Part shown: in pieces, positions 35,187 through 44,128 of the stretch
Layout of the letters: each line of letters opens with the position of its first letter
Position numbering within the stretch: the first letter of the stretch is position 1
NCBI GenBank assembly: GCA_009801085.1
Contig: VNWV01000002.1
Span: 1,922,001 to 1,986,000 of the forward strand
Reading direction: 5' to 3'
DNA: 64,000 nucleotides
DNA from: Lasiodiplodia sp. COLG20
Lineage: Eukaryota; Ascomycota; Dothideomycetes; Botryosphaeriales; Botryosphaeriaceae
Program-made: the position numbers and the translations under genes
The notes under the pieces: generated by a model
The model's input: only the letters and a program-made list of their open reading frames with translations
Told to the model about the DNA's origin: nothing
Databases searched by the model: none

Positions 35187-37663
35187 CTACATTTCTTCAT
35201 CGTTGTCTTCCTCGCTGTCGTCATCGCTGTCGTCATCGCTGTCTCCATCCATGTTTTCATTGATATCTTCTTCGCTTTCTTCAAGTTCATTAGCGCCCCA
35301 CCACTTGCCAGTACGACAATAGACTTCAAACGCCGTCCTCTTTTCCTCTTCTGATCTCCGAGGACGCTCGTATTTCTCAACGTCGGGCGTGACGCCAAAA
35401 ATCACCTCAAATTCCTCTCCCGCATTCATGGCACACCTGGTCAAAGTCAGCGCATAGCAGGTAAAGATGAACAAATTTTGCTGGGAACTTTTATCGACAA
35501 GGAAAAAGGAACCCTTACCAAATCTCATGAAGCTCCTGATCTTCAATATTCGCTCTTACAACGATGATACCTTCCTTGTACATCTCGTATTTCCTTCGAT
35601 TCTTGGTCTCCTCGTCCAGAGTCTTGTCGTTCTTGATAGTCTTCACAAATTCGTCATAGTCATTATCATACTCGAGCCCAAGCGGCCGTGTGTACCTGCA
35701 AAGAAAACGACAGATCAGCTATATCCACCAAGTGAGGTAAGAGAAAAGAAAGATACTAACCTTGCGTAAATGACTTGTTTCGTCCTCCACGCCTCCCTAT
35801 CCACAAATATGCAGGTCATGGCGGCAGTGCGCCTCGAATCCCGCACCCTGCGCCCTTCCTCCCAGCACATGACGGACAACCTCAGCACATCGTCCATGGT
35901 CCCGTCCTCGTCGCCTTCCCACGGCACAAAAACGTATGGGGTGATCCTCTTCTGAATCCACTCCTCCGGGTCCGTCATTTCCGCATACATCAGGCGCTTC
36001 ATCTCCTCGACGTCGCACTCGCCGCCCTCGCCGTCTCCACGGGTCAAGAAGAAGCACGGATGGGCGTCATCGTTGGCCTCCCAGTCACCGCCGCGGCGGC
36101 GCCAGGGCGGGGGGTCGTGGAAGAAGCGGGCGTCGGGCCCCCTTTCGACGAAGCACTCGAGGGCGGTGGCGGTCGGGAAGGCGGGGTACGAGTTTCTGCC
36201 GTCCATCTCGGCTATGCTGACGCCGAACCAAGGCAGCTTGCGGAGGTGGGGCCAGAGGGGGATGATGGTGCTGGCGAGGAGCGGCGTTCTGCTGACGACC
36301 GTCGGCGTAGCGTAGCCGGGGCCGCGTTCGGCGAAGATGACGTCGAGGTCTGCGTTCTTCTTCTTCTCCTCCTTCTCCTTCTTCTTCTCTTTCTTCTTCT
36401 CCCTCTTTTCCTTCTTCTCCTTCTTCTCTTCCCTTTCCTTCTTTTCCTTTTTCTCCTTCTTTTCCTTCTTATCCTTCTTATCCTTTTTTTCCTTCTTCTC
36501 TTTCTTCTCCTTCTTTTCCTTCTTTTCCTTCTTCTCCTTCTTCTCTTTCTTTTCCTTTTTTTCCTCCTTCTCTTTCTTTTCCTTCTTCTTCTTCTTCTTC
36601 TTATCCTTCTTGCTGCTGCTGTTGTCGTCGTACTTGATTCCCGTGGCGGGGTCGGTGTCGAGAAAGAGCACGATGGGGTAGTCCGGGTCGTCGTCAGACT
36701 GAATGATGCGCTGCCAGAGGCGCCAGAAGTCGCGGCGGGTGGCGGGCAGGAAGGTTGGCTTCCAGGGATATATCACGGCCGTCATGTCGGGATTGACTTG
36801 GCGGATCATGTGGTTCAGAGCAGCCGTCGAGGCAGCCATGTCGGCAAAGGGGACCAAGGCATGGAATTCGAGCGTGTTTTTGTCGTTTTTCAAAAGCACG
36901 GGAGCTTCGGTGAGAGACTCGAGCGGCTCGGGGGCTTCCAGTTCGGCTCTGATGGCGTGAACGATCTCGGCGGGGAGCGAGGGCTTGAGGGAGAGGACGC
37001 GGTCGACCGTGTTGGCGTATGCGCGCGAGCGGACAGAGTCGGTTTGAAAGAGAGGAAGATCCCAATCATACAAGGTGAGGCTATAGTAGGAATAGATGTC
37101 TTCGCGACTGCCATGGTAGCGTCGACCAATGCGATTTGTAATGCTCGGTTGGATGGTGGTTATTCTGCCACTCCTCAGGATATGCAGAGCCATTCGTAGT
37201 GCAAAGCGGGTCGCTTTGAGCTCGGCGTTCTCGGCTGTCTGCAGAACGACCATTGACGTCTCGGTGGCCCTCTCGCCAAACAGATACTGGCCGCATAGTA
37301 TGCGGTAGGTGAGGCTATCGACGATGCCCACACGAGTCCACCCCTTCTCTCTTGCCATTCGCCCCGCAGCAAAAAGCTCAGCCATGGACCCTGTGATGGA
37401 CAGATTAGCCGACAGATGTGCAAGTGGAAAGGTGGCTAATAACCGTCGCTCTGCGCTTTTTCTAGCCTTTTCTGCCCGTTGCAACTGATGACCGACACAA
37501 GTTCCAGACCTGGTATCTTTTTGCTCTTCCGCTCCCGCTTCCCGAAATGGCGCTGCAGCTCATCATCGAGCCGTTTCCAGCCATCATCGGGCGTCGGCAG
37601 GCATAGGCAGACGATGAGAGCGGACCCTGGCACGTGGTCAGGGAGCTCTGGAAGGTAAGACAT
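35187..37663 (-). CDS. Unrecognised 758-aa protein with a long Lys/Glu tract
   Basis: Exons 37444-37663, 35761-37390, 35519-35695 and 35187-35436; introns 53, 65 and 82 bp; 758 aa. I recognise no family. The N-terminal half is globular-looking (MSYLPELPDHVPGSAL, then GWTRVGIVDSLTYRILCGQY, and YPIVLFLDTDPATGIKYDD). In the middle is a tract of more than 80 residues made almost only of Lys and Glu with a few Asp/Arg, mostly KEK units, encoded by a polypyrimidine strand. After it globular sequence resumes (FAERGPGYATPTVVSRTPLLA, WPHLRKLPWFGVSI), then a Tyr/Glu-rich part and an Asp/Glu tail ending EEDNDEEM. The start is the first ATG in frame; the donor of intron 1 (GTTATT) is weak, but the 53-bp length, branch motif and phase fit. 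The tract may be an expansion inserted into an ordinary domain. Confidence 0.72.
36355..36602. repeat. Polypyrimidine/polypurine microsatellite-like tract inside the CDS
   Basis: On the plus strand 36355-36470 is pure C/T (116 bases) and 36481-36602 is again C/T except for the last bases; the units are TTCTCC, TTCTTC and TTTTCC types. On the coding strand this gives the Lys/Glu tract. Such mirror-rich tracts expand and contract easily. Confidence 0.85.
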
Positions 37664-37872
37664 CTCTGGTGGAGCCGTAAAGAGAAAGGCTGAAGGTCCG
37701 TAGCGACGCGACGCGGTGAGAGTGCTTGCCGACGCGTAGCAGGAGTTTTGTTGATTTCTCGGACCCTCAATAGGCTTAGCGTATGCTTTCTTTTGCCTGC
37801 TTGAAACCAGGGTCCCAGCAATCAAACAAGCGGCTTGCAAGCGGGCATTTGATCGATTTCCCAAGATCAAGC

Positions 37873-37914
37873 GCTTGCGCTTATAAACAGCGAAAAGCGC
37901 AAGCAGGCCTGCTT
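37873..37914. repeat. Perfect hairpin plus adjoining palindrome
   Basis: GCTTGCGCTT and AAGCGCAAGC form a perfect 10-bp stem with a 12-base loop. The right arm overlaps AAGCAGGCCTGCTT, itself a perfect 14-base palindrome. It lies about 210 bp upstream of the Lys/Glu-rich protein start. Function unknown. Confidence 0.75.
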
Positions 37915-38312
37915 GATTGATCGATTTCTAAAACCCCTCGTGCTTGCAAACGACCCTCAAGACCCCGCTGCAAGTGCAAAAGTGGGTGCAACTGGGACCT
38001 CTGCTTGAAACGCGAGATCATGTGATTTCGCGTTGGCCTCTTAATTGCCATCACCACCTTTACAACCAGGCGGATCTACAAGCAGCGAAAATACGAACAG
38101 CTACAAAAGATCCCAGCTACGTAATTTCGCTAGCGGTAAACTTTGATGGAGCCGACTATTGTCCCAATTCATCAACAAAACATATGATGAGGTGTTGTTT
38201 ATCAAATAATGCGGTGTGCAACTTTGATAGGCGGCGGTGACGTCAGCGTGGGAACCGTGCTGCTGCCTTGCCTGCACTAATTGAAAAGCTCCACCCGTTT
38301 ATTTGATCAATT

Positions 38313-38465
38313 TCAAGACGGGCCATTCACCTTCAAACTGGTGATCATGAGTGGCCTTTTTTAAAATCCGAAATGGAACTTCAGTGAGTCTTAAGCAGGC
38401 CTCAACTCAAGATCTCTGATTTGCGCTACTTTCTACTGGTAGCCCGTTTTCCATCCTTGCCGACA
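38313..38465 (+). repeat. Dispersed repeat, copy B
   Basis: About 150 bp, clearly related to copy C: both begin TCAAGACGGGCCATTCACC, then share TCAAAC, ATGAGTGGCCTT, GTGAG...AGCA, TCAAGAT and TGCGCTACTT. It lies about 60 bp beyond the stop codon of the truncated C2H2-type gene. Confidence 0.75.
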
Positions 38466-38526
38466 TTGAGGCTGAAGCTTTCGATATTTCAAATTTCCGT
38501 GCTGCATCGACCTGATCGAATTGATA

Positions 38527-39438
38527 TCAATGCCAATTCGTCGTCGAAAGGGCAAACCCGTCGTTCCCTTCGACCTCCAGCGGCGCCGGCCGCTTCAAAT
38601 ACGTGCCCGGCACAGCGACGCTCTCAGGCGGAAAGTCCAAACCATCCACAATGAGCACCTCCGAGGGCGATCGCGCAGACCTGTCGGAACGGCCATCGTC
38701 GTCCTCGTCCTCGTCCACCGCCACGGGGCCCAGCTGCACTACCACCTCCGGCCGCGGCACAGCAGGCACCTTGCGCGCCTGGAACTCTGGGTGAAAATTC
38801 ACGAGGTGTTGCTTGAGCGCGCGCGCCGACGCGAAGCCCAGCTTGTTGAACTCGCAGCTGATGTCGGTGCACGTGTACTTCAGTACGTGGCCGGTAGACT
38901 CGTGTTCGGCCAGCTCGGCGGCGGTGCTGAAGCCGTGCGCGGCACGAGGACAGCTGCGGAAGCGGCAGGTGAAAGCGCCGGCGCCGTAAACGCTTTTGAA
39001 GTGGTTGAGAGATGCGGGCGCGAGATCAGGGATGGAGTCGGGGGAGGCTGAGAGGAGGTGCTGGGCGATGGTGTTGTAGGTGTGGAGCATGCGGGAGAAG
39101 ACTGTATCGTTGTGCTGCTGTTCTGGGTCTGAGAAATGCGTGTGAGTAGTTTTTTTTTTTTTTTTTTTGAAATGGAGTGTTGACAGTGTTGGATTTTGGA
39201 AAGCAAGCGTGATGTGCTTACCTGCGGCGTGTGGTTTGCGTCTGCTGCGATGAACCGCGTTTCGCATCTCGGATATGGACTCTATAGCTTGAAGGATGTC
39301 TTTGCTCGTCTGCAAAGCGTGCACCAGACTCTCCAGCTGGGTTTGCATCAGAAAGTCAAGCCTCTCAGGCTCACACACCCCTGGATCTGTATCCGATAGT
39401 AGGGGTAGGTTGAGTGGCCAGCCACAGCGCGCAGACAT
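38527..39438 (-). CDS. C2H2-finger fragment of a NACHT/C2H2-type protein (truncated gene)
   Basis: Exons 39222-39438 and 38527-39128; intron 93 bp containing a long T run at about 39149-39170; 272 aa from the ATG at 39438. Two degenerate C2H2 fingers are seen (FTCRFRSCPRAAHGFSTAAE...H and YTCTDISCEFNKLGFASARA...H). They are preceded by helix-rich sequence (LESLVHALQTSKDILQAIESI) of the kind that lies between NACHT and the fingers in fungal NACHT/C2H2 proteins. No NACHT domain precedes it: the 600 bp upstream have no P-loop. I read it as a surviving C-terminal part of a duplicated NLR-like gene; it could still be expressed as a small protein. The next gene on the left-to-right map is the complete relative. 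Confidence 0.6.
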   Translation of the reverse strand: MSARCGWPLNLPLLSDTDPGVCEPERLDFLMQTQLESLVHALQTSKDILQAIESISEMRNAVHRSRRKPHAAGKHITLAFQNPTLSTLHFKKKKKKTTHTHFSDPEQQHNDTVFSRMLHTYNTIAQHLLSASPDSIPDLAPASLNHFKSVYGAGAFTCRFRSCPRAAHGFSTAAELAEHESTGHVLKYTCTDISCEFNKLGFASARALKQHLVNFHPEFQARKVPAVPRPEVVVQLGPVAVDEDEDDDGRSDRSARSPSEVLIVDGLDFPPESVAVPGTYLKRPAPLEVEGNDGFALSTTNWH

Positions 39439-40024
39439 TGACCAAATCCGATTCGTGTGACTGGCATATATGATCCAGCAATGCGAGCAATGTCTCACTT
39501 ACTTCGCCATGCCAGATTAAATTCCACTCAATTATCAGATCCAAAGCTTGGCCTACACATCAGATATCCAGGCAGGATAGGATTTTCGCAGCCTGAGTGG
39601 AAGGCCAAAGGAAGTGCCACAGTGTACAAGCGGGCGTTGCACAAGCGGGCGAGTCCCGAGGGAGTCCCGGAACTGAAGGTAAGGCTGGTGTGTAGTACCA
39701 AGCCTGGGTAAGACCTGCGACGCGGTGGGGTGCACGAGACATCGAAGGCGGTGCCCGTTCGCCCTGGACACTACGCCCGCTCTGGCGCCCACGTTATTGT
39801 CCTTGTCACCGAAACTGCATACATGGCGTCAAGCTCTCCCGGGTCTGCCGTTGCGCGGGAGCCTGCCTGTCCTCAACAAGCGCGCGCGCGTTTCAGGTCC
39901 GAGGTCCGCCGCGGATTCGCTCAAGACGGGCCATTCACCCTCAAACGAGCAATAATGAGTGGCCTTGTTCATATACGAAATAGGCCCCGAGTGAGCCTGT
40001 AGCAAGACTGAATTCAAGATTTCT
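39439..40024. other. Intergenic region with repeat copy C
   Basis: 586 bp between the truncated C2H2 gene and the complete NACHT/C2H2 gene. No coding signal; repeat copy C begins at 39920. No NACHT remnant is visible, so the missing part of the truncated gene is gone rather than mutated in place. Confidence 0.45.
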
Positions 40025-40083
40025 CTAGTCTGCGCTACTTGCTACGGGGAGTCTGTTTGTCAACCTTTCCAGGATGTGAGACC
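39920..40083 (+). repeat. Dispersed repeat, copy C (overlaps the NACHT/C2H2 stop)
   Basis: About 165 bp matching copy B over nearly its whole length by eye. The stop codon of the NACHT/C2H2 gene (40025) and its last 19 or so codons lie inside the repeat on the opposite strand. The repeat may therefore be the conserved 3' end of a duplicated gene family rather than a transposon. Confidence 0.7.
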
Positions 40084-43000
40084 GAGCGAGGACATCCCAA
40101 TGCACACTTTCAAGAGCCGGATATTGCTGTAGTAATGCCAACGGAATCCATGGAGGTCTGCTACAGCCATCCTGCTGCTCTTGAGTTGGTGGATCTGCCA
40201 AGTCTCCGTGCGAAAGTTGTGGAATTGATATTCCCTCGGCGGGGGCTGGGCTCTGCGATCCACTTTGCTCAAGTAATGGCCGGGATTCCTGTATTTGTAG
40301 TGCCACCGGGAAGCCTGGCAGGCCCCAGCCTTGTTCCTCTAGCAAAGGTCGCATGCACTCGCGGCCAGCTTCACTCCAAAAATGTTCAGCTAGCGCATCC
40401 ACACTCGCGAACTCGCTGCCACAGCCCCATTCGCCGTTCTTTGATTTGCCGCGACACCCAAGTTTATTGCCCTCTTCGCACTCCTCGATGCACGCACGAC
40501 CAACACCGTTCTGAAAATGTTTCCTCAAAGCATCCGGTCTAGTGAACCGCTTTTTACAACCCCATTCTCTTCCACTTCTCGTGAGCCCACCACAAATGAA
40601 ATTCCTTTCTCCACCGTGCGTTTTTTCGTGTCGTTTCCGGTCGTTTTCTCTGTGGAATGATTTTTCGCAGATGGTGCAGACATATGGACGTTCATCCGTA
40701 TGCGTTCGGCGGTGTGATCTCAAATTGTGAGCTCGGGTAAACCTTTTTGAGCAGTCGGGACATTGATGTGTTGCCGGATGCTTCATCTTCCGCTGACTTG
40801 GCTGCGTCTCTTCGTCTTTTGGAAACTGAGGATTATCTCGGTCGGCGGAGATTCCATGGAATTCGAGCATATGCTTTTCCAACTCCTTTGCAGTTGTGTA
40901 GCTGAGGATTGATTGAAGGCATCCTTCTTCTACGCATGTGAAAGGCCTCTCATGCTTGGAAATGTGACGGCTACGATCAGTTGCGGTCAAGAACCCCTCG
41001 TGGAAAAATTGGCAGCTGACCCTTGGGCATTTAAACCAATTTGGACCGTAGAGTTGGGTGATGGTATCTTTTCGCTTTTGTTCCGACATAGGATAGGCTG
41101 CAACCTCTTCCAGAGCCTTTCGAATTTGACAAAGCGACTTTGAAACACTGAGAACGGCGTCATCCGAGAGTCCTCTACCGGTTGCCCTTAACTGCTTTTC
41201 TGAAGCTACAATGGCCCGACACGCCTTCGTGTAGAAGTGACATGTTCGGAGTGGAAGTAATTTTCCTTCAAGAGTTTTTGATATGTCGTGCTCTTTTGAT
41301 GAACTGTTCAAGCGGGTCTCCAGAAATTGGTCCAGAGAGTCGGTGAGATCTTTGAATCTGTCGGGGTCCTTTTCGTTGAGTTCCCGGATCCCCGCTTCCA
41401 AATGGGTTGCCCAAAACGCAACAGCGTAATCGCAAAAAGCATAGAATCCAGAAAAGAGCTCATATTTTATGGCATCGGGTGGTTTCTCAATATCGAATTG
41501 GGAGTATGTCAGGTATTCTAGACAGAGAATTGCAAGATCGCACTCTGCGTAGAGCTGATTTACGTAGGATTCTTTCGTCAGATACCTACACATACCTGTT
41601 AGCCAGAAAACCCAAGCGAGAGAGCCTTTGAAATACCTCTTTGCAGTAGCGTGTACGAGATCGACTGTGTCATCGGAGCTAATTTCCACTAAAGAGGCAC
41701 AGACGCTTTTACAATCCTCCTTGAATGAACGCTTTGGGTTGCACCGTTGCCTTTCAAGGTCTATTGACATAGCCCCTTGAATCTCGTACCATTTCAATGG
41801 CCGTCTAGCGCAGACAAGCCACCCAAGAAGCTTTTTCATGTCGCTTTCCCCAGATTGCGTCAAGCTTGCCGGCTCAAGGATCCTTTTTAGTATCCGTGCG
41901 TATCTAGTGGTGCAGGTCAGAACTTTTATCAGTCATCGTACTAGTCAATCAAGTGCACATACGCTTGGTCAAGCCCCTTAGGGAATGTATCCTTGTGCAG
42001 TTCGTTTTCGAGATCGTTTCTGCTTGTCTGTTCGAAGAGATTTAGGGTTACCAGCCGGGCGAAGAGGAACATGCCTATAGAGCCGGAATTAGAACTCTGC
42101 TGATAGACCCGGCTTAGAGAGTCATACCATCAGCTGCGTCCGCCACAATTTGGGAGATGTTGTATTCTTGTTTATCCAAGCGACCGAATTTTGCTTCAAT
42201 TAGTTGGTGCCAATGCGTACAAAATGTTTGAATGTCGGTCAAATTGTCCGCAGTTTCTACTTTAATCCAGGACAGATTACGGAGATCTTTGCGAGCGTAG
42301 CCGTCGTCTTGACTAACAAAGAGGCATCGAATCGAATCACACTCCGCTTTGGGCAAGCATTGGACTAGACAGCGAAACCAGAGCGAGATCTCCTTCCTAT
42401 CGTCACGAGGGTACTCGTCAAGGCCATCAAGAACGATGTACGTCTTATCGCAGCTTTTTAGTCCAATTTCCAGCAGCTTCTTCGCCAGTTCTTCTTTTAA
42501 GAGTAGTACTTGTCCGCTTGTTGAGGCTTGTTCGAACAGATAGTTGACGAAACAGTCGTTTTTTGCCGCAAGCTGAGACAACAACGCTCTAGCAACGGAA
42601 ACGAATTTATTTCGGTGTTCGTCGTTATGCTTGCAGTAGAAGAAGACGACCGTCGACTTTGGGAATGTGCGTATTTTCTCAACAACAAGTGATGCAAGGA
42701 AAGTTTTTCCTGTGATGCATTAGTACAAGCTTCAATAAATAATGTGGATGATACGGACCTGCGCCCGGCTTTCCGCTTAGCCAGAGCAATGGATTGGCAC
42801 AATAATCCAAGCTCGACCATTGCTGGAAAGTATGGTTCTGTAGAAGCCATCCGCCGGTTCCAGGGTGCAAAACCCGCGAAATGTCTTTGTGCCGGAGTTC
42901 TGAATCTATGGGACAAAGCCATTGTTGAACTTGAATACGCCGAAGGTGTAGCTCCTCCTCCAGTGAATGTTGACTCAGGCGTTGTTCATAAGCTTGCGCA

Positions 43001-43738
43001 TGCTCCGCAACCGCATCATGCGTGCGTCCGTTACGGTGGGTCGTCAACTGATTGCGCAGCGTCTCACACAAGCTCGAGAAAACCAGCTCCAGATATCTCC
43101 GGTTGGCTTGGAATAGCTCCATCCACGCTGGGGTCTTGTTGTCAGCGTAGGGACTTTCTAGTAAGACGAGCAGAAATGACAGACTTCTCTGCTTGAAATA
43201 TGCGACAAGTTTACCATGGGCCTCTAGCACGTCTTCCAGAATTGCCGGCAGAGACTCCAAATACATCGGAGACTCGAGTAGCTGACCGAGTATTTCGCCA
43301 ACCTCCGAATAATCGTCAAGAAGTAGGTTGAAGGCTTGTGGATAGACTGAAGTTGTCTGGTATGGTTAGTTATAGTATTTATAGGCTTTCGGTTCTGGCT
43401 CACAAGGAGTAAGAATTTTACTGATGCCTGAAACAGTGTTATTCGAGTATCGCCAATGTTGGAGCATTACCCACCCAAATCAACCCGGAGAGATCAGAAA
43501 TTCCCCTGAAATTCTGGGAATTTTGGATGTTCTGCTTCATCGAGTCTAGAAATAGACGAAGCCTTTTCATATACATCATCGTTCGGGAATTCTGCTGCTG
43601 TTTTTGGAGGTACGATAGAGCCTTGTGTAAGTCTAAGAAGGATGTGGTTCTGCTCTCGCCTATCTCTTTTGCACTGAGGCTCGCATTCTCTTCGAACCAT
43701 CGAACGCATATTTGCATCGATGGTAGGTTCGTGGCCAT
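40025..43738 (-). CDS. NACHT NTPase with C2H2 zinc fingers (fungal NLR-like)
   Basis: Exons 43475-43738, 43404-43427, 42759-43356, 42128-42709, 41963-42074, 41637-41903 and 40025-41585; introns 47-60 bp; 1135 aa. The N-terminal helical part (SDLSGLIW spliced through a 24-nt exon ASVKFLLL to TTSVYPQAFNLLLDDYSEVGE) is the usual lead-in of fungal NACHT/C2H2 proteins. The Walker A motif GKPGAGKT, near residue 293, is split by intron 3; Walker B is YIVLDGLDEY near residue 390. A winged-helix-like LLGWLVCARRPLKWYEI follows. The C-terminal third has several C2H2 fingers, including two classic ones (CPDCSKRFTRAHNLRSHRRTH, CTICEKSFHRENDRKRHEKTH). The 51-bp intron 41586-41636 keeps frame, so an unspliced read is also open. 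NTPase residues are intact. Role as intracellular receptor or self/non-self switch is inferred from architecture. Confidence 0.85.
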
Positions 43739-44128
43739 GGTGGTTGAGTGATACGATGGGTGCAGCCAGGTGCCCTCATGCCGGCAAAATTGAAAGTGTG
43801 GTCTGGGTTAAGTTGGCCGTGGTTGTCTTCACAAGATTTAATGCATATACGTACGTACAGGCAACAATGTCGAGGCTGAACACGGCTGGTGTGATAATGT
43901 CATGAAACGTCGCTTGTGTAACATTGCCAACCAGGCAACCAGACTTATGTCAGGCTGACTGCATATTGAGCTGCGCCTTAAACTTGGCACCTGAAAACTC
44001 TTCAGCTGCGCGTGAAAGCCCACTTGCGTGCCTGATGCGACCGATATATCTTTCTAAGTTTGGCAAGAATATTTACTCTCCCCTTTTCTAGCATCAAAAT
44101 CTTGAAGAGCATATCCCACCTACGCACG
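43739..44128. promoter_or_regulatory. 390-bp bidirectional promoter between the NLR and SNF2 genes
   Basis: The only DNA between two head-to-head start codons. No gene fits inside it, so it must drive both. No clear motif was recognised. Co-expression of the pair is an inference from this layout. Confidence 0.6.

Larger units (their letters stand above)
37664..38526. other. Intergenic region with dense palindromes and repeat copy B
   Basis: No gene. The promoter side of the Lys/Glu-protein gene holds a perfect 10-bp hairpin (37873-37882 with 37895-37904, 12-nt loop) directly followed by a 14-base palindrome AAGCAGGCCTGCTT at 37901-37914, and two copies of TTGATCGATTTC about 60 bp apart. A TGACGTCA element lies near 38237. 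Repeat copy B occupies 38313-38465. Confidence 0.5.

Noticed and set aside
35775..37199. 474-codon plus-strand frame with a long poly-Leu/Phe run
   Set aside because: It is the reverse reading of the Lys/Glu-rich tract; the minus-strand frame continues through well-phased introns to a proper gene.
38527..39438. Independent zinc-finger transcription factor
   Set aside because: The finger types and preceding helices match the tail of NACHT/C2H2 proteins, and the gene sits beside a full relative with a related 3' repeat; a truncated copy is the better reading.
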